Assembly (NCBI GenBank): GCA_958510875.1
Contig: OY294067.1
Span: 266,326,180-266,390,179, forward strand
Reading direction: 5' to 3'
Length of the DNA stretch: 64,000 nt
Source of the DNA: Endomychus coccineus
Taxonomy: Eukaryota > Arthropoda > Insecta > Coleoptera > Endomychidae
Shown here: positions 44,820-56,770 of the stretch, one piece after another
Numbering within the stretch: the stretch's first letter is position 1
Layout of the letters: each line of letters starts with the position of its first letter
The notes under the pieces: generated by a model
What the model was told of the DNA's origin: nothing
The model's database searches: none
Seen by the model: the letters and a program-made list of their open reading frames with translations, nothing else
Made by a program: the position numbers and the translations under genes

Positions 44820-46046
44820 TGAGAATGCCACAATGTGGTAAAACAATTTATCAGCGTTAATTGTTTAAAATTAAATTTTCGAAATTAGATAATGTTTGTG
44901 AGTATGTATCAGATCTAGTTGAAATTTCCAATCATGATGAAATCACACTTGGGTCATATTACATGTTTTTGTCTAAATTTGAATTTTATTCCCCAACTTC
45001 AGAAAGTTTAAAACGACTTTACACAACGTAAATGCCGAAACCATGATTTATTTAGAAAAGTTTGATTGAATTCAATCAATAAAAATGTTCAACATTAACG
45101 TTAGGCCAAGAATGTTTTAAGAATATGGCCCGTTTAATAAACTTTTCCTTGTACTACGTAACTCGAAGAAAAGCAAAGGCAAAATATCTCCGCCCAGTTT
45201 GTGTAAAAGTTTCATGTATATTATTTCCAATTAATAATTCTGATGTTAAAGTTATGAAGATCAATATTGTTCATCTTTCTTATTATTAGCCCACTCATAA
45301 CCTTTTATATAGCTTATATTTGCTTCGTTACATCATAATTTCTAAGCACTTGAAACTTATTATTGAAACCTTCACTGTTAATCCCATAACTCATGTTAGT
45401 TTGATATTTGATTCCAAATAACTCCCTAGAGCTAGTGAGAAATTGCAATTTTATTTGATTTACTACATCAACCTCTAAATACGTTAGCGTATCTATGTGT
45501 TGACTATTTTCCGGTTTCCGGGTTGCTATCGTTATTACTTTTTAAATATAGAAACTTATACAGTGCTTCCCAAAAGTGTTGGATAAATTCTATAAAATCG
45601 TTGACAAAAATATCCTAGAAAATGTTCGGCAACATCGATTTTTATTTTTAAACCTCCATTTAGACATGTAATTTTCAACTTCTCACCCTTTTACCCCTAA
45701 CAACTAGAAGCCCCAACATTAAAAATCAAATAGCGAGATATCTCTTGCGATACATTGATTGATACATTTTTTTTATTGAATACCTACAATAAAAAAGTTG
45801 TGTGTGTGTATGCGTATGTGAGTGCGTGCGAGCGAGAATGCGTGCGTGTGTGTACTAATAATCCTCTCGATATATGTCACACGTATATATTAAACCTGCA
45901 GAAGTGTTCGAAATTATCATTTTAACTGACGTCACGATTTATTTTTCTCTTTATTCTGTGCAGGAAGTCCTAGACTTCTTGATTCTGTGGAACCTTTTAA
46001 AGGTTCATGAGACACCAACAGTCAGTATAAAAGAAGGTTATATTAA
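44820..46046. other. No gene seen; GT/GC-rich microsatellite
   Basis: AT-rich non-coding DNA. A purine/pyrimidine-alternating run of TG and CG dinucleotides spans about 45798-45855. Confidence 0.45.
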
Positions 46047-49000
46047 CCGGTGTGAAGTTGGCAACCAAAAGTAAGCAACCAAATCACCGGAAACAGCAGA
46101 ACGATCATAGGCGTCGAAATTTAATAATCATAAAAATTCATACAATGAGAGTCTATTGTTTAAAATTTTCGTCTACTCTTAGACAATTTGAAATCATCAT
46201 TTATGCCAAAGGGAATTGAACAACAGATTTACATGAATACCTACTAAACTAATTAATGATACAAATTATTTGAAACAGAAAATGATAGTCTATCTATAAA
46301 TAGGAAAACTATGTATGGAAGGAAATTCTCTTTCATTCCTTGCAAGTGTAGTATTGTTGCCCTTAATGTAATAAAAATGAAGGAAACGAGAAGCCAGGAT
46401 GGTATTGATACAGAAAATAGAAAATTATGTAGGGAAACTTCGTCAGAGTGGAAAATGTCTGCGGTGCCGTCTAAGGGTTAGTATTTCTACCCTTATTATA
46501 ATATAAATTGATTTCATGTTGAAGGAAACGAGAAGCCAGCTCGGTATTGACAGAAAATAGATTACTATATGGGCAATTCTAAATTAAAGGAGACGGCCAA
46601 GGGGGAGAGGGGGTCTGTGGATCTTGACGGGCAATTTTTTTCCGTTTCTATATCGTATTTGAACCCAATTACCGGCAATTAGAGATTAAAATACGCTTCA
46701 AAAAGTTTTGAATAAAAAAAAGTTTAACTTTTTCAATTTTTTGTTTTTTTTCAACGAAAATGCCAAAAAACTGTGTTTGACCCCAGAAATCGACATTTTA
46801 TAGTAAATAAACGCCCAAGAAGTCATTTCCGATCGAAAATTGGCCGCTGAATTCAAAAATGGTGTCAGTTTCCTTCCATAATCCATTTTTTCTATCCATT
46901 GATTTTCGGCAAAATACCTTTTTTTTGACGGCGTCATATCGGTGTAAGCAGCCATTTAAAAAAAAAATTTCTTCAGCGAAATCTGCTTATTTTCACGTCA
47001 GCTTTACGATCAAATAAGAATTCTTCTGACTAAATGGGTTTTAGAGGTCGTAAAATTGAAAAAACTGAAAAAAACGACAAAAAACCGATATTACTGTACA
47101 AAAATCTGTCGTCAGGCCGCTGACAAGACTTTTCTTAGGACATATGACCTCGGTATCGGATTCAGCGGGAAATTGTACGATAAGAAAACAGTTCCCGAAC
47201 GTCATCCAACAGTTTTTACACTCCAGTATACCATTAATTTTCCGCCAAAAACCAAGTAAACGCAATTTTCTTCCAGTTTTTGACCTTTTTCAACCTCAAA
47301 GTTGCAGAATTTAGAATCGTAAGTAGAATATTTGGATTCCTTGGACAGTTTTCGAGGGAAACCATGCTATTACATTATTTTTTTAAATATTTTGGTACTT
47401 TGGAAAAGCAGTTTGAATAAAAGCTTTTTCGTAGCTGCAAGTCTACAGACTTCGTTTTTTTGTAATGTTTGAAGTTTGTTTCTTAAATTTTCAAATCTAC
47501 TAAAATCGTGATCGAATGACTGATTTTGATGTAAAATTTCCCAAGCATTCTGATTCTGACAATTTTTCAATCCCACATGATGACCCAGAGCCACAAAATT
47601 CAACAAAGCGCAAACAATAGGAGGCAAAACAACGAAACCGAATGTAAATTAGTTTAATTTAGTAATTTTGTGGCTCTGGGTCATCATGTGTGATTGAAAA
47701 ATTGTCAGAATCAAAATGCTTGGGAAATTTTACATCAAAATCAGTCATTTTGATCACGATTTTAGTCGATTTAAAGTTTCAAGAAACAAACTTCAAACAT
47801 TACAAAAAAACGAAGTCTCTAGATTTGCAGCTACGAAAAAGCTTTTTTTTAAACTGCTTTTCCAAAGCACCAAAATATTTAAAAAAAATAATGTTATAGC
47901 ATGTGTTCGATCGAAAATTGTCCAAGTAATCCAAATATCCTACTTACAATTCTAAATTCTGCAATTTTGAGGTCGAAAAAGATCAAAAACTGGAAGAAAA
48001 TTACGTTTACTTTGTTTTTGGTGGAAAATTAATGGTATACTGGAGTGTAAAAACTGTTGGATGACGTTCGGGAACTGTTTCCTTATCGTAAAATTTCCCG
48101 CTGAATCCGATTCCGAAGTCATGTGTCCCAAGAAAAGACTTTTCACCGACCTGACGACAGATTTTTTTACAGTAATTTCGCTTTTTTGTCGTTTTTTCGA
48201 CCTCCAAAATTCATTTAGTCAAAAGAATTCTTATTTTATCGCAAAGCTGAGGTAAAAACCGGCAGATTTTGCTAAGGAAAAAAAAATTTAAGTGACTGCT
48301 CACACCGATATGACGCCGTCAAAAAAAGGTATTTTGCCGGAAATCAGTCAATGGATAGAAAATGATGCGTTGTGTAAGGAAACTAACACCATTTTCGGAT
48401 TCAGCGGCCGATTTCCGATTGGAAATGACTTCTTGGACGTTTATTTATCATAAAATATCGATTTCTGGGGTCAAAAACAGTTTTTTGACATTTTTGTTGA
48501 ACTGAAAAGATGCATAAAAAACTTTTTAAAAGGTATTTTAATCTCTAAATGCCGGTAAAGGAGTTCAAATACGATGTAGAAACGGAAAAAAATTTCTGCG
48601 GCAAGTTCTGCAGACCCCCCCCTCTGCCGTCTCCTTTAATTTAGAATTGCCCATATAAGGAAACTAAGTACTGTTGGAAAATCTTTTCGGTGCCGTCAAA
48701 CTGTTAGTATTGCTACCCTCATTATAATGAAAATTGGTTTAATGCAGAAGGAAACGGGAAGCCAGTTTGGTATTAATATAGAAAATTGATAAACTATATG
48801 ATAAAACTTCGTACCATTGGAAAATCTCTTCGACGCTGTCGAAGTGTTAGTATTGCCACCCTTATTATAATAAAAATTGATATCATGCTGAAGGAAATGA
48901 GAAGCTAGCTTGGTATTAATACATAAAATTGATAAATATATGACAAAACTTCGTACGAGTGAAAAATATCTTTGGTGCCGTCGAAGGGTCTACTGCTTCG

Positions 49001-49436
49001 ACGGCACCAAAGACATTTTCCCCTCGTACAAAGTTTTCCTACATAATTATCTATTTTATGTATCAATACCATCCTGGCTTCTGGTTTCATTAAGAATGAA
49101 CTTGATTTTCATTACATTAAGGGTAATAATACTACACTCGCAAGGCATGGGAGAGACTTTCCTTCCATACATAGTTTTACTATTTATAGATAGACTATTA
49201 TTTTCTCTGTTTCAAATACTTTGCTATCATTAATTAGTTTAGTAGGTATTTATATAAATCTATTGTTTAATTCCCTTTGACATAAATGATGATTTCAAAT
49301 TGTCTAAGAGTAGAGGAAAACTTTAAACAATACACTCTCATTGTATGAATTTTTGTTGTCATTTTTCAACGCCTTTGGTCGTTTAGCTGTTTCTGGTGAT
49401 TTGGCTGCTTAGATTTGGCTCCCAACTTCACACCGG
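46047..49436. repeat. 3.4-kb double inverted repeat (outer shell)
   Basis: The outer arms 46047-46485 and 48995-49436 are inverted copies. Landmarks are CCGGTGTGAAGTTGG at each edge, ATTCATACAATGAGAGT, ATGATAGTCTATCTATAAAT and GAAGCCAGGATGGTATTGAT. Inside the arms lie direct repeats of 142-143 bp marked by AAGGAAACGRGAAGCCAG (46380, 46522, 48748, 48891). A second, larger inverted-repeat element (46571-48652) is inserted in that array. At 48969-49013 an 18-bp perfect hairpin (TCTTTGGTGCCGTCGAAG) marks the turn-over point. No protein is encoded. It looks like a foldback-type element with internal minisatellite. Confidence 0.85.
46571..48652. mobile_element. Foldback element with about 1-kb inverted arms
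   Basis: Both ends read GGGCAATTCTAAATTAAAGG inward. The left arm (46571-47602) and right arm (47661-48652) are near-identical inverted copies around a 58-bp spacer. ATAT stands on both sides (46567-46570 and 48653-48656), a possible 4-bp duplication, or TA plus chance. Mirror frames occur in both arms (for example MAAYTDMTPSKKRYF on the minus strand, 46698-46955) but are not maintained between arms and match no family I know. It is 2082 bp long and interrupts the 142-bp repeat array of the outer shell, so it is the younger insertion. Confidence 0.85.
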
Positions 49437-50380
49437 TAGTCAACCATACTTCAGGTGTCAGTATGAAACATGGAGTTGTGAAATTCATTACATAGATAAT
49501 CTCGATAAAATTTCAATTAGCGGTTTCTAAATCATCTCTAATAATTTTCTGTTTCTACAGTCATTTACATTTGACCCGTAGGAGTGTCCGAAAGCTATTA
49601 TGCTAACAAAAGTGGGGGAAGTCATAAATGATCACCGTTGTTACATTGACAATCATCATTCAACTCAGAATTGATCAGTATTTTCTAGAACATATTGAAG
49701 ATAGAATGCATAACCAAGTATTTGTAATGATTATAGTGGCGCGGTTGCACCGCCTCAGAGATGTTGTGAATTACAATAAGTAATTGAAACACGTGCCAAA
49801 TTATTGCCAACGTGTTAGAAGTTGGGTAATCATTTTCATGTCGTGGGTGGATTGCGATCCCAGCTTCTAACTCACGTTTTGATTGACATGTAGTCTGCTA
49901 ATATAGTAGTAGATTTGATACAATAACCATCATTAGAATGTATTTATAATTCACAGATGTGTTCCTTGGCACATGAATGAGCAACTCAATTTAAAACGTG
50001 AAATATTCGTATTCTTTTTCATCACAATAATGATGAGCGTAATTCATCATCATTCTATGATGCGATGTTGATTAACTTCTTTGTTTTCTCATTGGGGGTG
50101 CTAAAAGTTAAAAAACATGAAAACCCTGAGGTGAGTGCCCTCGGACCGCTTACCTTTCTGACCTTCACCTATGACCTCAAATACCTCATAAGGGTAGCAA
50201 ACACCTATATGCCGGAGAATTGAAACTATATTGGAGATCCTCATTTCGGATTATTCTTACGATTTTTGAGAAGCGAGTCTTGAAGCATTCAGCTGCAGAG
50301 TGTTAGTTTTACAATAACCTTGGTGTGATCATGGCTTCTGGCTTATCATAGAACGAATAAAAGAAATCAGAATATTAAAG
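49437..50380. other. No gene seen
   Basis: Non-coding. A GAGTGTCCGAAAGC phrase near 49585 recurs at 27553. Confidence 0.4.
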
Positions 50381-50389
50381 GAGCAAGTT

Positions 50390-51960
50390 CTGAGGAATAT
50401 ATCTTGAATAGTAGACTTCCGCGGATAGCAATCTTGAAAATTCTTGGTTCCGGATGGATTCCGAGTCACAATAGCACGACTTGATGGCGACGTTTCGCTA
50501 ACCATTACAGATGGCATCTTCAGGGTAGGCTTGAGGCTTGAACTGAAACTGATTCTTCTAGTTTCTGTAGCGGTAATTATTGTAGGAAAAAACCTTCACG
50601 CTACACTGTTCCCATCCTTTATTCTGGTGGTTAACTTCGTTCTGGCACCTGACCCTGTCGTTGTGTGATCATGTGCGAAGTGGAATGGGAACGTTAGGCA
50701 GATGAAATTCTTTTGAAACTGCGAAAATTCTTCGTCATTCCAACAATCCTAAATCAAATTGCCCAAAACCTTTAACCCAAGCTTTTAATTTCCTCAAATC
50801 AAATCCTGATTTGGTTGTTTTAAAATCTGGTAAAGGACACTCCACTGTTGTCATGAATCGTTAAGATTATGATGATACCAAAATTTTGCAACATCTCAAA
50901 ACTAATTCCTATAAACTAATACCCCCTCTATAGAACGTTCTGTTTCACAAATTATCCGTCATTCTTCCCTTCATGTTCCAGGTAAGAAATTTCTTATCCT
51001 CATTGTTCAAGAAGCCCCCGATTATATGGTTTGCCTAAAGTTCATAAGTCCTCAGTTCCCCTAAGACCAATTGTCAGCACTATCGCATCCCCTACTCTCT
51101 TCAAATATCTGTCATTTATTTCAAACCTCTTGTAGTTAATTCCAACAGTTTTATCCTAAATTCTTTTCATTTTGTTGAAAGACTCCAAATGGTAAAAGTT
51201 GCCCCAGGCAATTTGCTCGTCAGCTTTGACGTCGAATTACTCTTTACTCCCATTCCAATATGGCAAATTTTACGATCAGTCCTCGGGAACTACCGTTGGT
51301 TCCCACTTTCTACGGTCATAGCTGATATCTTCATGGAAACTTTTGAGGAAGATGCTATTGACCCATCTGTTCTCAAGCCGAAATGTTGGTTTAGATATGT
51401 CGACGACACTTTTGTTATTTGGTAACATGGTCGCGAAAATATTGTTCCTTTCTTCAATCATTTCAATTCATAACATCCCAATATCCTTTTCACCATGGAA
51501 GTTGTATCAAAAGGTTCACTCCCGTTCCTAGATGTTTTAGTTAGTCGACAGACATTTTGTGTATCGAAAATCCACTCACACCGATAGATACCTCAATGGC
51601 CTTTCCCACCTCCACCCTACCCAAGAGCAATCTGTCATAAGCTCCTTGGTCCACAGAGCTGTCAACTTATCCCAACCCCAATCATTGAAATCAGAATTGA
51701 AACATCTTTTATCTGTGTTATTATCAACTAATTCCTGCCATTATAACATTCAAGAGTCGAAATACGCTTCGCCTGAAATTTCAAATCAACCTGACCAGTT
51801 TCAGTTCAAGCCTCAAGCCTGCCCTGAAGATTGCACCTGTAAACGGTTGGCTGAACGTCGGCATCAAGTCATGCTACTGTGACGCGGTATCGATCCGGAA
51901 GCCAAGAATTTTCGAGAAATATATCATCCAAAAAAGCTTTGAAGACTATCATCGTACGTT
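50390..51960 (+). pseudogene. Penelope-like retroelement with terminal repeats
   Basis: The reverse transcriptase is readable in frame-shifted blocks: DLVVLKSGKGHSTVVMNR (about 50810), [20 protein letters not shown] (about 51020-51080), LLVSFDVELLFTPIP (51207-51250), VIADIFMETFEEDA (51320) and KCWFRYVDDTFVIW (51384-51422, the YVDD catalytic box). After these come GSLPFLDVLVSR and YRKSTHTDRYLNGLSH (51561-51610), then KHLLSVLLSTN. The 3' end (51879-51950) carries GACGCGGTATCGATCCGGAA, an inverted copy of 50395-50470, so inverted termini bound the element as in other PLEs. The same terminus occurs at 63840-63960. Confidence 0.82.
50489..50523 (-). ncRNA. Hammerhead-like core in a PLE terminus
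   Basis: Minus strand: CTGAAGA, then a stem region TGCCAT...ATGGTTAGC, then GAAACGTC. CTGANGA and GAAA are the invariant hammerhead boxes and GTC is the usual cleavage triplet. Stem II would be GCCAT/ATGG plus outer pairs with a bulge. Stem III would be almost absent, so cleavage would need a dimer. Confidence 0.4.
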
Positions 51961-52485
51961 ATAGATATAGATGTAGCTTTCAACTATGCAACTATGTTTG
52001 AAACCTTGTCATGAATAACAGTAAAAGGTCTAACAGCAAACTGTCAAAATCTACAAAAGGTGTCTACCCATTATCGTATGAAGAACGACTTGCAAGACTC
52101 AATGTATAATAAACTGAAGCATAAGTGAGGATTCGATAAAGTATTTTAAACCATTCCACCAACGCTAAATTGGCTTATCTTAAATTTTACGGATACCCAC
52201 TCAAATTCAAGGAATGAACTTCCAGTGGTGCTTACAGGTGATTTTTCTGCTTAATCGAAGGTTCTCACAGTGGAAACATCTATAGCAACATCGGTTATTC
52301 AATTTAGAAGCCAATGAAATAAGCTCTGTTTAGCTTGGTTCAATTAAAATGATCAATCTTAACCGTACGAATTGAGTTCGACACCAGCCTATCTGTAGTG
52401 ATAATTTATTTTAAAAAACTCTTATATTTTAGTGTTGTATATGTTGGGGATATCTGCACTTTCCGACCTTAAAATATATATTGCG
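51961..52485. other. Mostly non-coding; trace LINE text
   Basis: STKGVYPLSYEERLARLNV at 52050-52107 (+) resembles the YEERLxxLxLxxL segment after LINE reverse transcriptases. Nothing else recognised. Confidence 0.35.
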
Positions 52486-52489
52486 TCCC

Positions 52490-52770
52490 ATTCTTCTGCT
52501 GTGCCTTCCAGGATTTCTCAACAACTAGAGCAGTTCCTCCAGTCCTATAGCTCTTAGAAATATCAGGATATAGGATGGCTTCAGGTTAGGTAAGTTTCCC
52601 TTTTCTATTTGATACGCTCCCAAATGTCGTATCCTTGAGTTTTGGAAGATAGTGCATTCTGAGAGAATGTTGATGTTTCGTCCTCCTCTTTGCAGAAACT
52701 GCGGTCTTCTCCCTCTACTAATTTGAGCGTCTCAAGTTGTCTTCCCAACCCTGCAGTGTCCTGTTAGAAT
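52490..52770 (-). pseudogene. LINE RNase H/knuckle tail, jockey-like
   Basis: Minus strand: DRSFCKEEDETST (about 52705-52670) followed in another frame by NILSECTIFQNSRIRHLGAY (52665-52605) and PSYILIFLRAIGLEELL (to about 52535). It parallels the tail at 29333-29690 (CxxC-x4-ET-x2-HIL-x-EC-x-x-L...IL-x-F-x-x-x-x-GL). A single frame change separates the halves. The 89-codon frame just upstream (53053-52784) may be more of the same LINE but has no clear motif. Confidence 0.68.
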
Positions 52771-53309
52771 TCCCGTTGATATTCTAAATGTACTTTTCCT
52801 TCCTGAGAGTGGCTTCGTCTTTCTTCAGAGAGCTTAGCCTAGCTAATAGCACCATATGGTGTGAAACTAACTGTTGCGCCTCTGCGAACTGGTATGTACG
52901 CGCTGCATCATATGGCGTGTACACCTGAAGCCACAGTGTTTGTGTTTTCTGTCTTAGGTTTCTGGGCAATGCACTTGCGGTAGGGGTAAGATATATGGGG
53001 TACACCAAACTTGAACGAGGCTGACGGTTACTCATCAATCGTATACAGTTCACAGGTAACGTGAGGTGACAGGGAGAAAGGGGCCCAGGAGGAGGACACC
53101 CTCCGTCTCCTTTCTGAAAGGCATAGGCTTCTGTAGGGCAGTGGTTGAAAGCCGCATGCTGGTTAGCAGGTATTGGAGTGTGACATTGTTACAATCCTTC
53201 ACATTCGACGGGTGAGCTACGTTTATGCTCGGGAACTGACCATGCAGAACCAGTAGGGACTTGGATAGGGATAGGGGACTGAGTTCTTCCAGTATTGTAC
53301 TAGTGGTTA

Positions 53310-53900
53310 TTCCGTAGAAGGGTGTAGCTCCCAGAATTGGTCTTTCGGATCCTTTTTCCTATTTCTTTTTTCCGATGTGTTTTTCCAAGAGGGTAACCGT
53401 ATTATTCTTGCTTTATTATATTATTATACTCTTCGCAGATTTCTAAAATGGTTAAATGAAGTACTAGAGTGAAAAGTTCTTCACCATAGTATTTTTCATC
53501 GAATGCAATTTTCAATAAATCCGTGTGTTTGTCTGTTTGGATGTCCATCACAGGATGCTTGTCTACACGATAACTCAAAAACGAAAGGTCCGTTTGCTGT
53601 TCGGTTGTACCGCCTAGTCCCCGTTCAAATATTCAATTTGCTTGAGGAGGGATTGTCAAAAAGTTGACGGGCCTGGGTTTTCTTCCTTCGAAGAAGGCCA
53701 GAGTTCTAGTTTATTGATTTATTCATTCGAATGAAGCTTATGTTCGACGAATTTACTAAATAGAGATTCAAATTTAATAATCATAACTCCGAAAATATAC
53801 ATTGAATCGATTCAAAACTTTTACATTAAATTTGAGTTAATTTAAAACTGCTTTCACCGAAATTTCAACAAAATCGTTCAACAACAACAAAAACATTTAT
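53310..53900. repeat. Dispersed repeat, copy 1
   Basis: Shares AGAAGGGTGTAGCTC, CACACGATAACTCAAAAACG, AGTTGACGGGCCTGGGTTT and ACATTGAATCGATTCAAAAC with 60625-61450, in the same order. Probably the 3' part of a retroelement. No protein recognised. A pol III B-box-like GGGTTCGATTC lies just after it at about 53990. Confidence 0.75.
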
Positions 53901-54094
53901 TGAAGTAAACTTATTTGCACCGTACCTTAATAATTTATAACAAACGGCGATGTATTCTCGGTTCCCACTATGCAGGCCCGGGTTCGATTCTCAATTTGTT
54001 GTTGTACATTTTCATAAGAACGTTATTATTTTGATTATTATTTAGTTGTGTAACGATAATGAAATAAACAAACACAAATGCGAAGAGTATCTTA

Positions 54095-55987
54095 TCAGGG
54101 TGTCCGGGAATGGCGTACAACGGCAGACCACAAGTTTCTTACCCGAAAATATGATGATTTAACTCAACTTACAAAGTTACTACTTTACATTTTTAACCCT
54201 ATGTATAATCACTACCAATTTTTTTCTGGATATTTACTTTTATTTAGCAGCTATTTACTCTCTTACAAAATTTTAGTTGGCAAATAGTTTAGCCACAAAA
54301 AAAATATTTTCTAGGTCCCTACAAGCTTAAATCAGTAATTGTAACTTAATACAAATAAAATTTTTATTAAAAGTTGGCTGTGATTAATTTGACAAATAAA
54401 AAATAGCATATTACTTCAATGTCATTTAAACTGAACTGCGTTCAAAATTTCTCATACGGTTTATGTTTTGACTATTCATATACAGAACAAGTAGATATGT
54501 TGTTAGTTTATGGGTTTTGTGAATGCAATGGTCGCGAGTCTAGAGGGATAGGTTTCCTAACCGTATAGTACCAAATCACCAAACCTTTGCAAACATTAGA
54601 CATCTCCGTGAAAATGATAGTCTAAAGCCACGATTTTTTGATTGTGAACATCAGCGTACTACAAGAACGGTAGATACGGAGGAACAAATTTTAGACAGAG
54701 TTGAGGAAAACTCAAGATTAAGTACTAGACACCTGGGTCTGGAATTATCGGTTCCCAAATCAATTGTTAATGAGGTTTTAAAGGAACAACTTATACATCC
54801 ATAGCATGCTCAACATTTTGCAATTTTATTGAAAATCAGATAGCAGAAGCTCCAAATTTCCACAGGATAATTTTATTTACCGACGAAGCTTCGTTTACAA
54901 GATCCTGTGTAACTAACTTACATAATGAACATGTTTACTTTGATGAAAATCCCCATGAAACAAAATTTACTCATTACCAACATGAATTTAAAGTTAATAT
55001 GTGGGGAGGAATTATTGACAATTTCCTAATAGATCCAGTTATTATACCAAATAACTTAAATGGAAATAATTATTTATTTTTTTTACAAGAAACATTACCT
55101 ACTTTACTAGATGGCTTGCCTACATTTTTCCTCAGCAGTGCGTCAGTATTTAAAAACGATTTATCCAAATCGGTGGATTGGAAGAGGAAATGATGCTCCT
55201 GCAAAATGGCCAGCAAGATCACCGGACCTAACACGATGTGATTTTTTTTTTATGGGGTGCCATGAAAACAAAAATGCACTCCTCTCCTACTGGAAACGAG
55301 GAAAATTTAAATTGCAGAATTTTAAATATTGCCAACACCCTTCGGAATCCCGCTACACTACGAAGAGTACAACTTAATTTTCGACGTAGAATTAACGCAT
55401 GTTTACAAGAAAATGGTGGCCATTTTGAACATTTGTTGAAACATAAGGTAATTAATTGTTCATTACACTCCCATTAGATGCCTAAATCATAGCCAACTTT
55501 TAATAAAAACTTTATTTGTGTCAAGTTACAATTACTGATTCAGGCTTGTAGGGATTTAGAAAATATTTTTTTATGACGAAACCGTTTGCCCAACTAAAAT
55601 TTTGTACGAGAATAAATAGCTTCTGAATAAAAGTAACGATCCAGAAAAAAAAAGAAAAAAAATTGTATTGATTATACAAGGGGTTACAAAAATATGGGTG
55701 TATAATTTATTGTGACCAAGTTTTTAAACATCCTGTAATTTTCTAAATTGGGGTTCTTTACATAAAAAGCTGTTATTTGCAGGTATAAACACCTGGCTGA
55801 AAAATGGATGAAATCTAACAAAGATTTTTCGACTTATTTAAAAAAATGTAAAAAAATTAATCATTTTTGAAGCCCTCTAGCGCCCAAACTAAGCAACATT
55901 GTATATACGTAAGTTGAGTTGAATCATCATATTTTCGGGCAAGGAACTTGTGGTCTACCGTTGTATACTCCATTTCCGGACAGCCGG
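54095..55987 (+). mobile_element. Mariner-like element with two tiers of inverted repeats
   Basis: The outer inverted termini are about 77 bp: left from 54095 (TCAGGGTGTCCGGGAATGG), right ending 55987 and reading CCGGCTGTCCGGAAATGG on the other strand. Both contain AGACCACAAGTTYCTTRCCC and TGATGATTYAACTCAACTTAC. TA flanks both ends (54093-54094 and 55988-55989). A second inverted pair lies inside (54303-54380 and 55489-55567, sharing TCAGTAATTGTAACTT and AAAAGTTGGCT). Between these is one transposase pseudogene. The boundaries and TA duplication make this a complete insertion, about 1.9 kb. Confidence 0.88.
54474..55475 (+). pseudogene. Mariner-like transposase in the 54-kb element
   Basis: N-terminus: YTEQVDMLLVYGFCECNGRES (DUF4817-type helix-turn-helix), then RTVDTEEQILDRVEENSRLS and LGLELSVPKSIVNEVLKEQL (to about 54800). 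Catalytic domain from 54840: ILFTDEASFTRSCVTNLHNE with the first aspartate, ENPHETKFTHYQHEFKVNMW, GGIIDNFLIDPVIIPNNLNG. The sequence then jumps from LPTLLDGLPT to the FSSAVRQYL segment, so the second aspartate region (HDGAPAHF in relatives) is deleted. The third is in ARSPDLTRCDFFFMG (about 55215-55255). C-terminal text continues to 55475. Internal stop and frameshifts. Cannot be active. Confidence 0.82.
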
Positions 55988-55989
55988 TA

Positions 55990-56770
55990 GAATGTGAAAT
56001 AATTATATAAAAATCAGTAACGAAATCAAGTTATTTGCTAAGAGCAACTTTGCCATGCACACTATTTATCCATTCTCCATGCGACGACACATTTGTAGTT
56101 ATATTTAAGTTTCACTTTATGCATAAATTTTACCTCAACTTGTGAACCTGGAAGTTTGTTAGCGCTCTTCTGTGTTAATATTGATAACATTACAATTTCG
56201 TATACATCTTTGCATTCAGGCAAGAAGATTATGATTGCTTCTGGTAAATATTGAAATGTTAAAGTCGTATTATATGAAACAAAAATTATTCTCCGTTTTG
56301 CAGGAATAACGCTTCGATCCGCGCTCATCGTTGTCAGAGTTCCTGGGATGATAAACGTAACACGAAAATTGTAATTGAAAAGTTCAGAGTCAACAGAAAA
56401 TATAGATATCAAAAACCAGGCTGGGTAATATTACCAAATGTAATAAATTATTCCGGTCTAATATCGAAACCATCCTTAGGAGTTTGACTGAAACTTAAAA
56501 ACCATTGAACCGTCGATTCTCAGTTGCTCAGAGAAAATAAATTTTCAAAATCGAAGCAAGAAAATAGTTCTCCCCATGATTCAGATATGGATAAAGACGT
56601 ATTTGCAAGTACTATATCACTCATTGACGATGAAGATGAGATGAATGACATAAAACTACACCATAATCATTACTCATGTTCTTAATTTATATAAAAATAC
56701 TATACATAGCTTTAGTAGTAATAGTTTAAGGTGTAGGTACATCTCATGAATACAGAATTTATCTAAAAAT
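55990..56770. other. Unassigned; one 116-codon frame
   Basis: A minus-strand frame at 56062-56412 (starts MISIFSVDSELFNYNF) is the longest here but has no motif I recognise and no splice or repeat context. It may be chance or old transposon. Confidence 0.3.

Noticed and set aside
46698..46955. Minus-strand frame in the foldback arm as a gene
   Set aside because: Its mirror in the other arm is not open in the same way, and no family is recognisable; it is repeat DNA.
48905..49233. Overlapping frames with repeated LCTRGKCLWCRR-type text as a cysteine protein
   Set aside because: The similar text in both directions comes from the hairpin and 142-bp repeats, not from a gene.
53970..54000. tRNA gene suggested by GGGTTCGATTC
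   Set aside because: Only a B-box-like string; no acceptor stem, A-box or anticodon arm could be folded around it.
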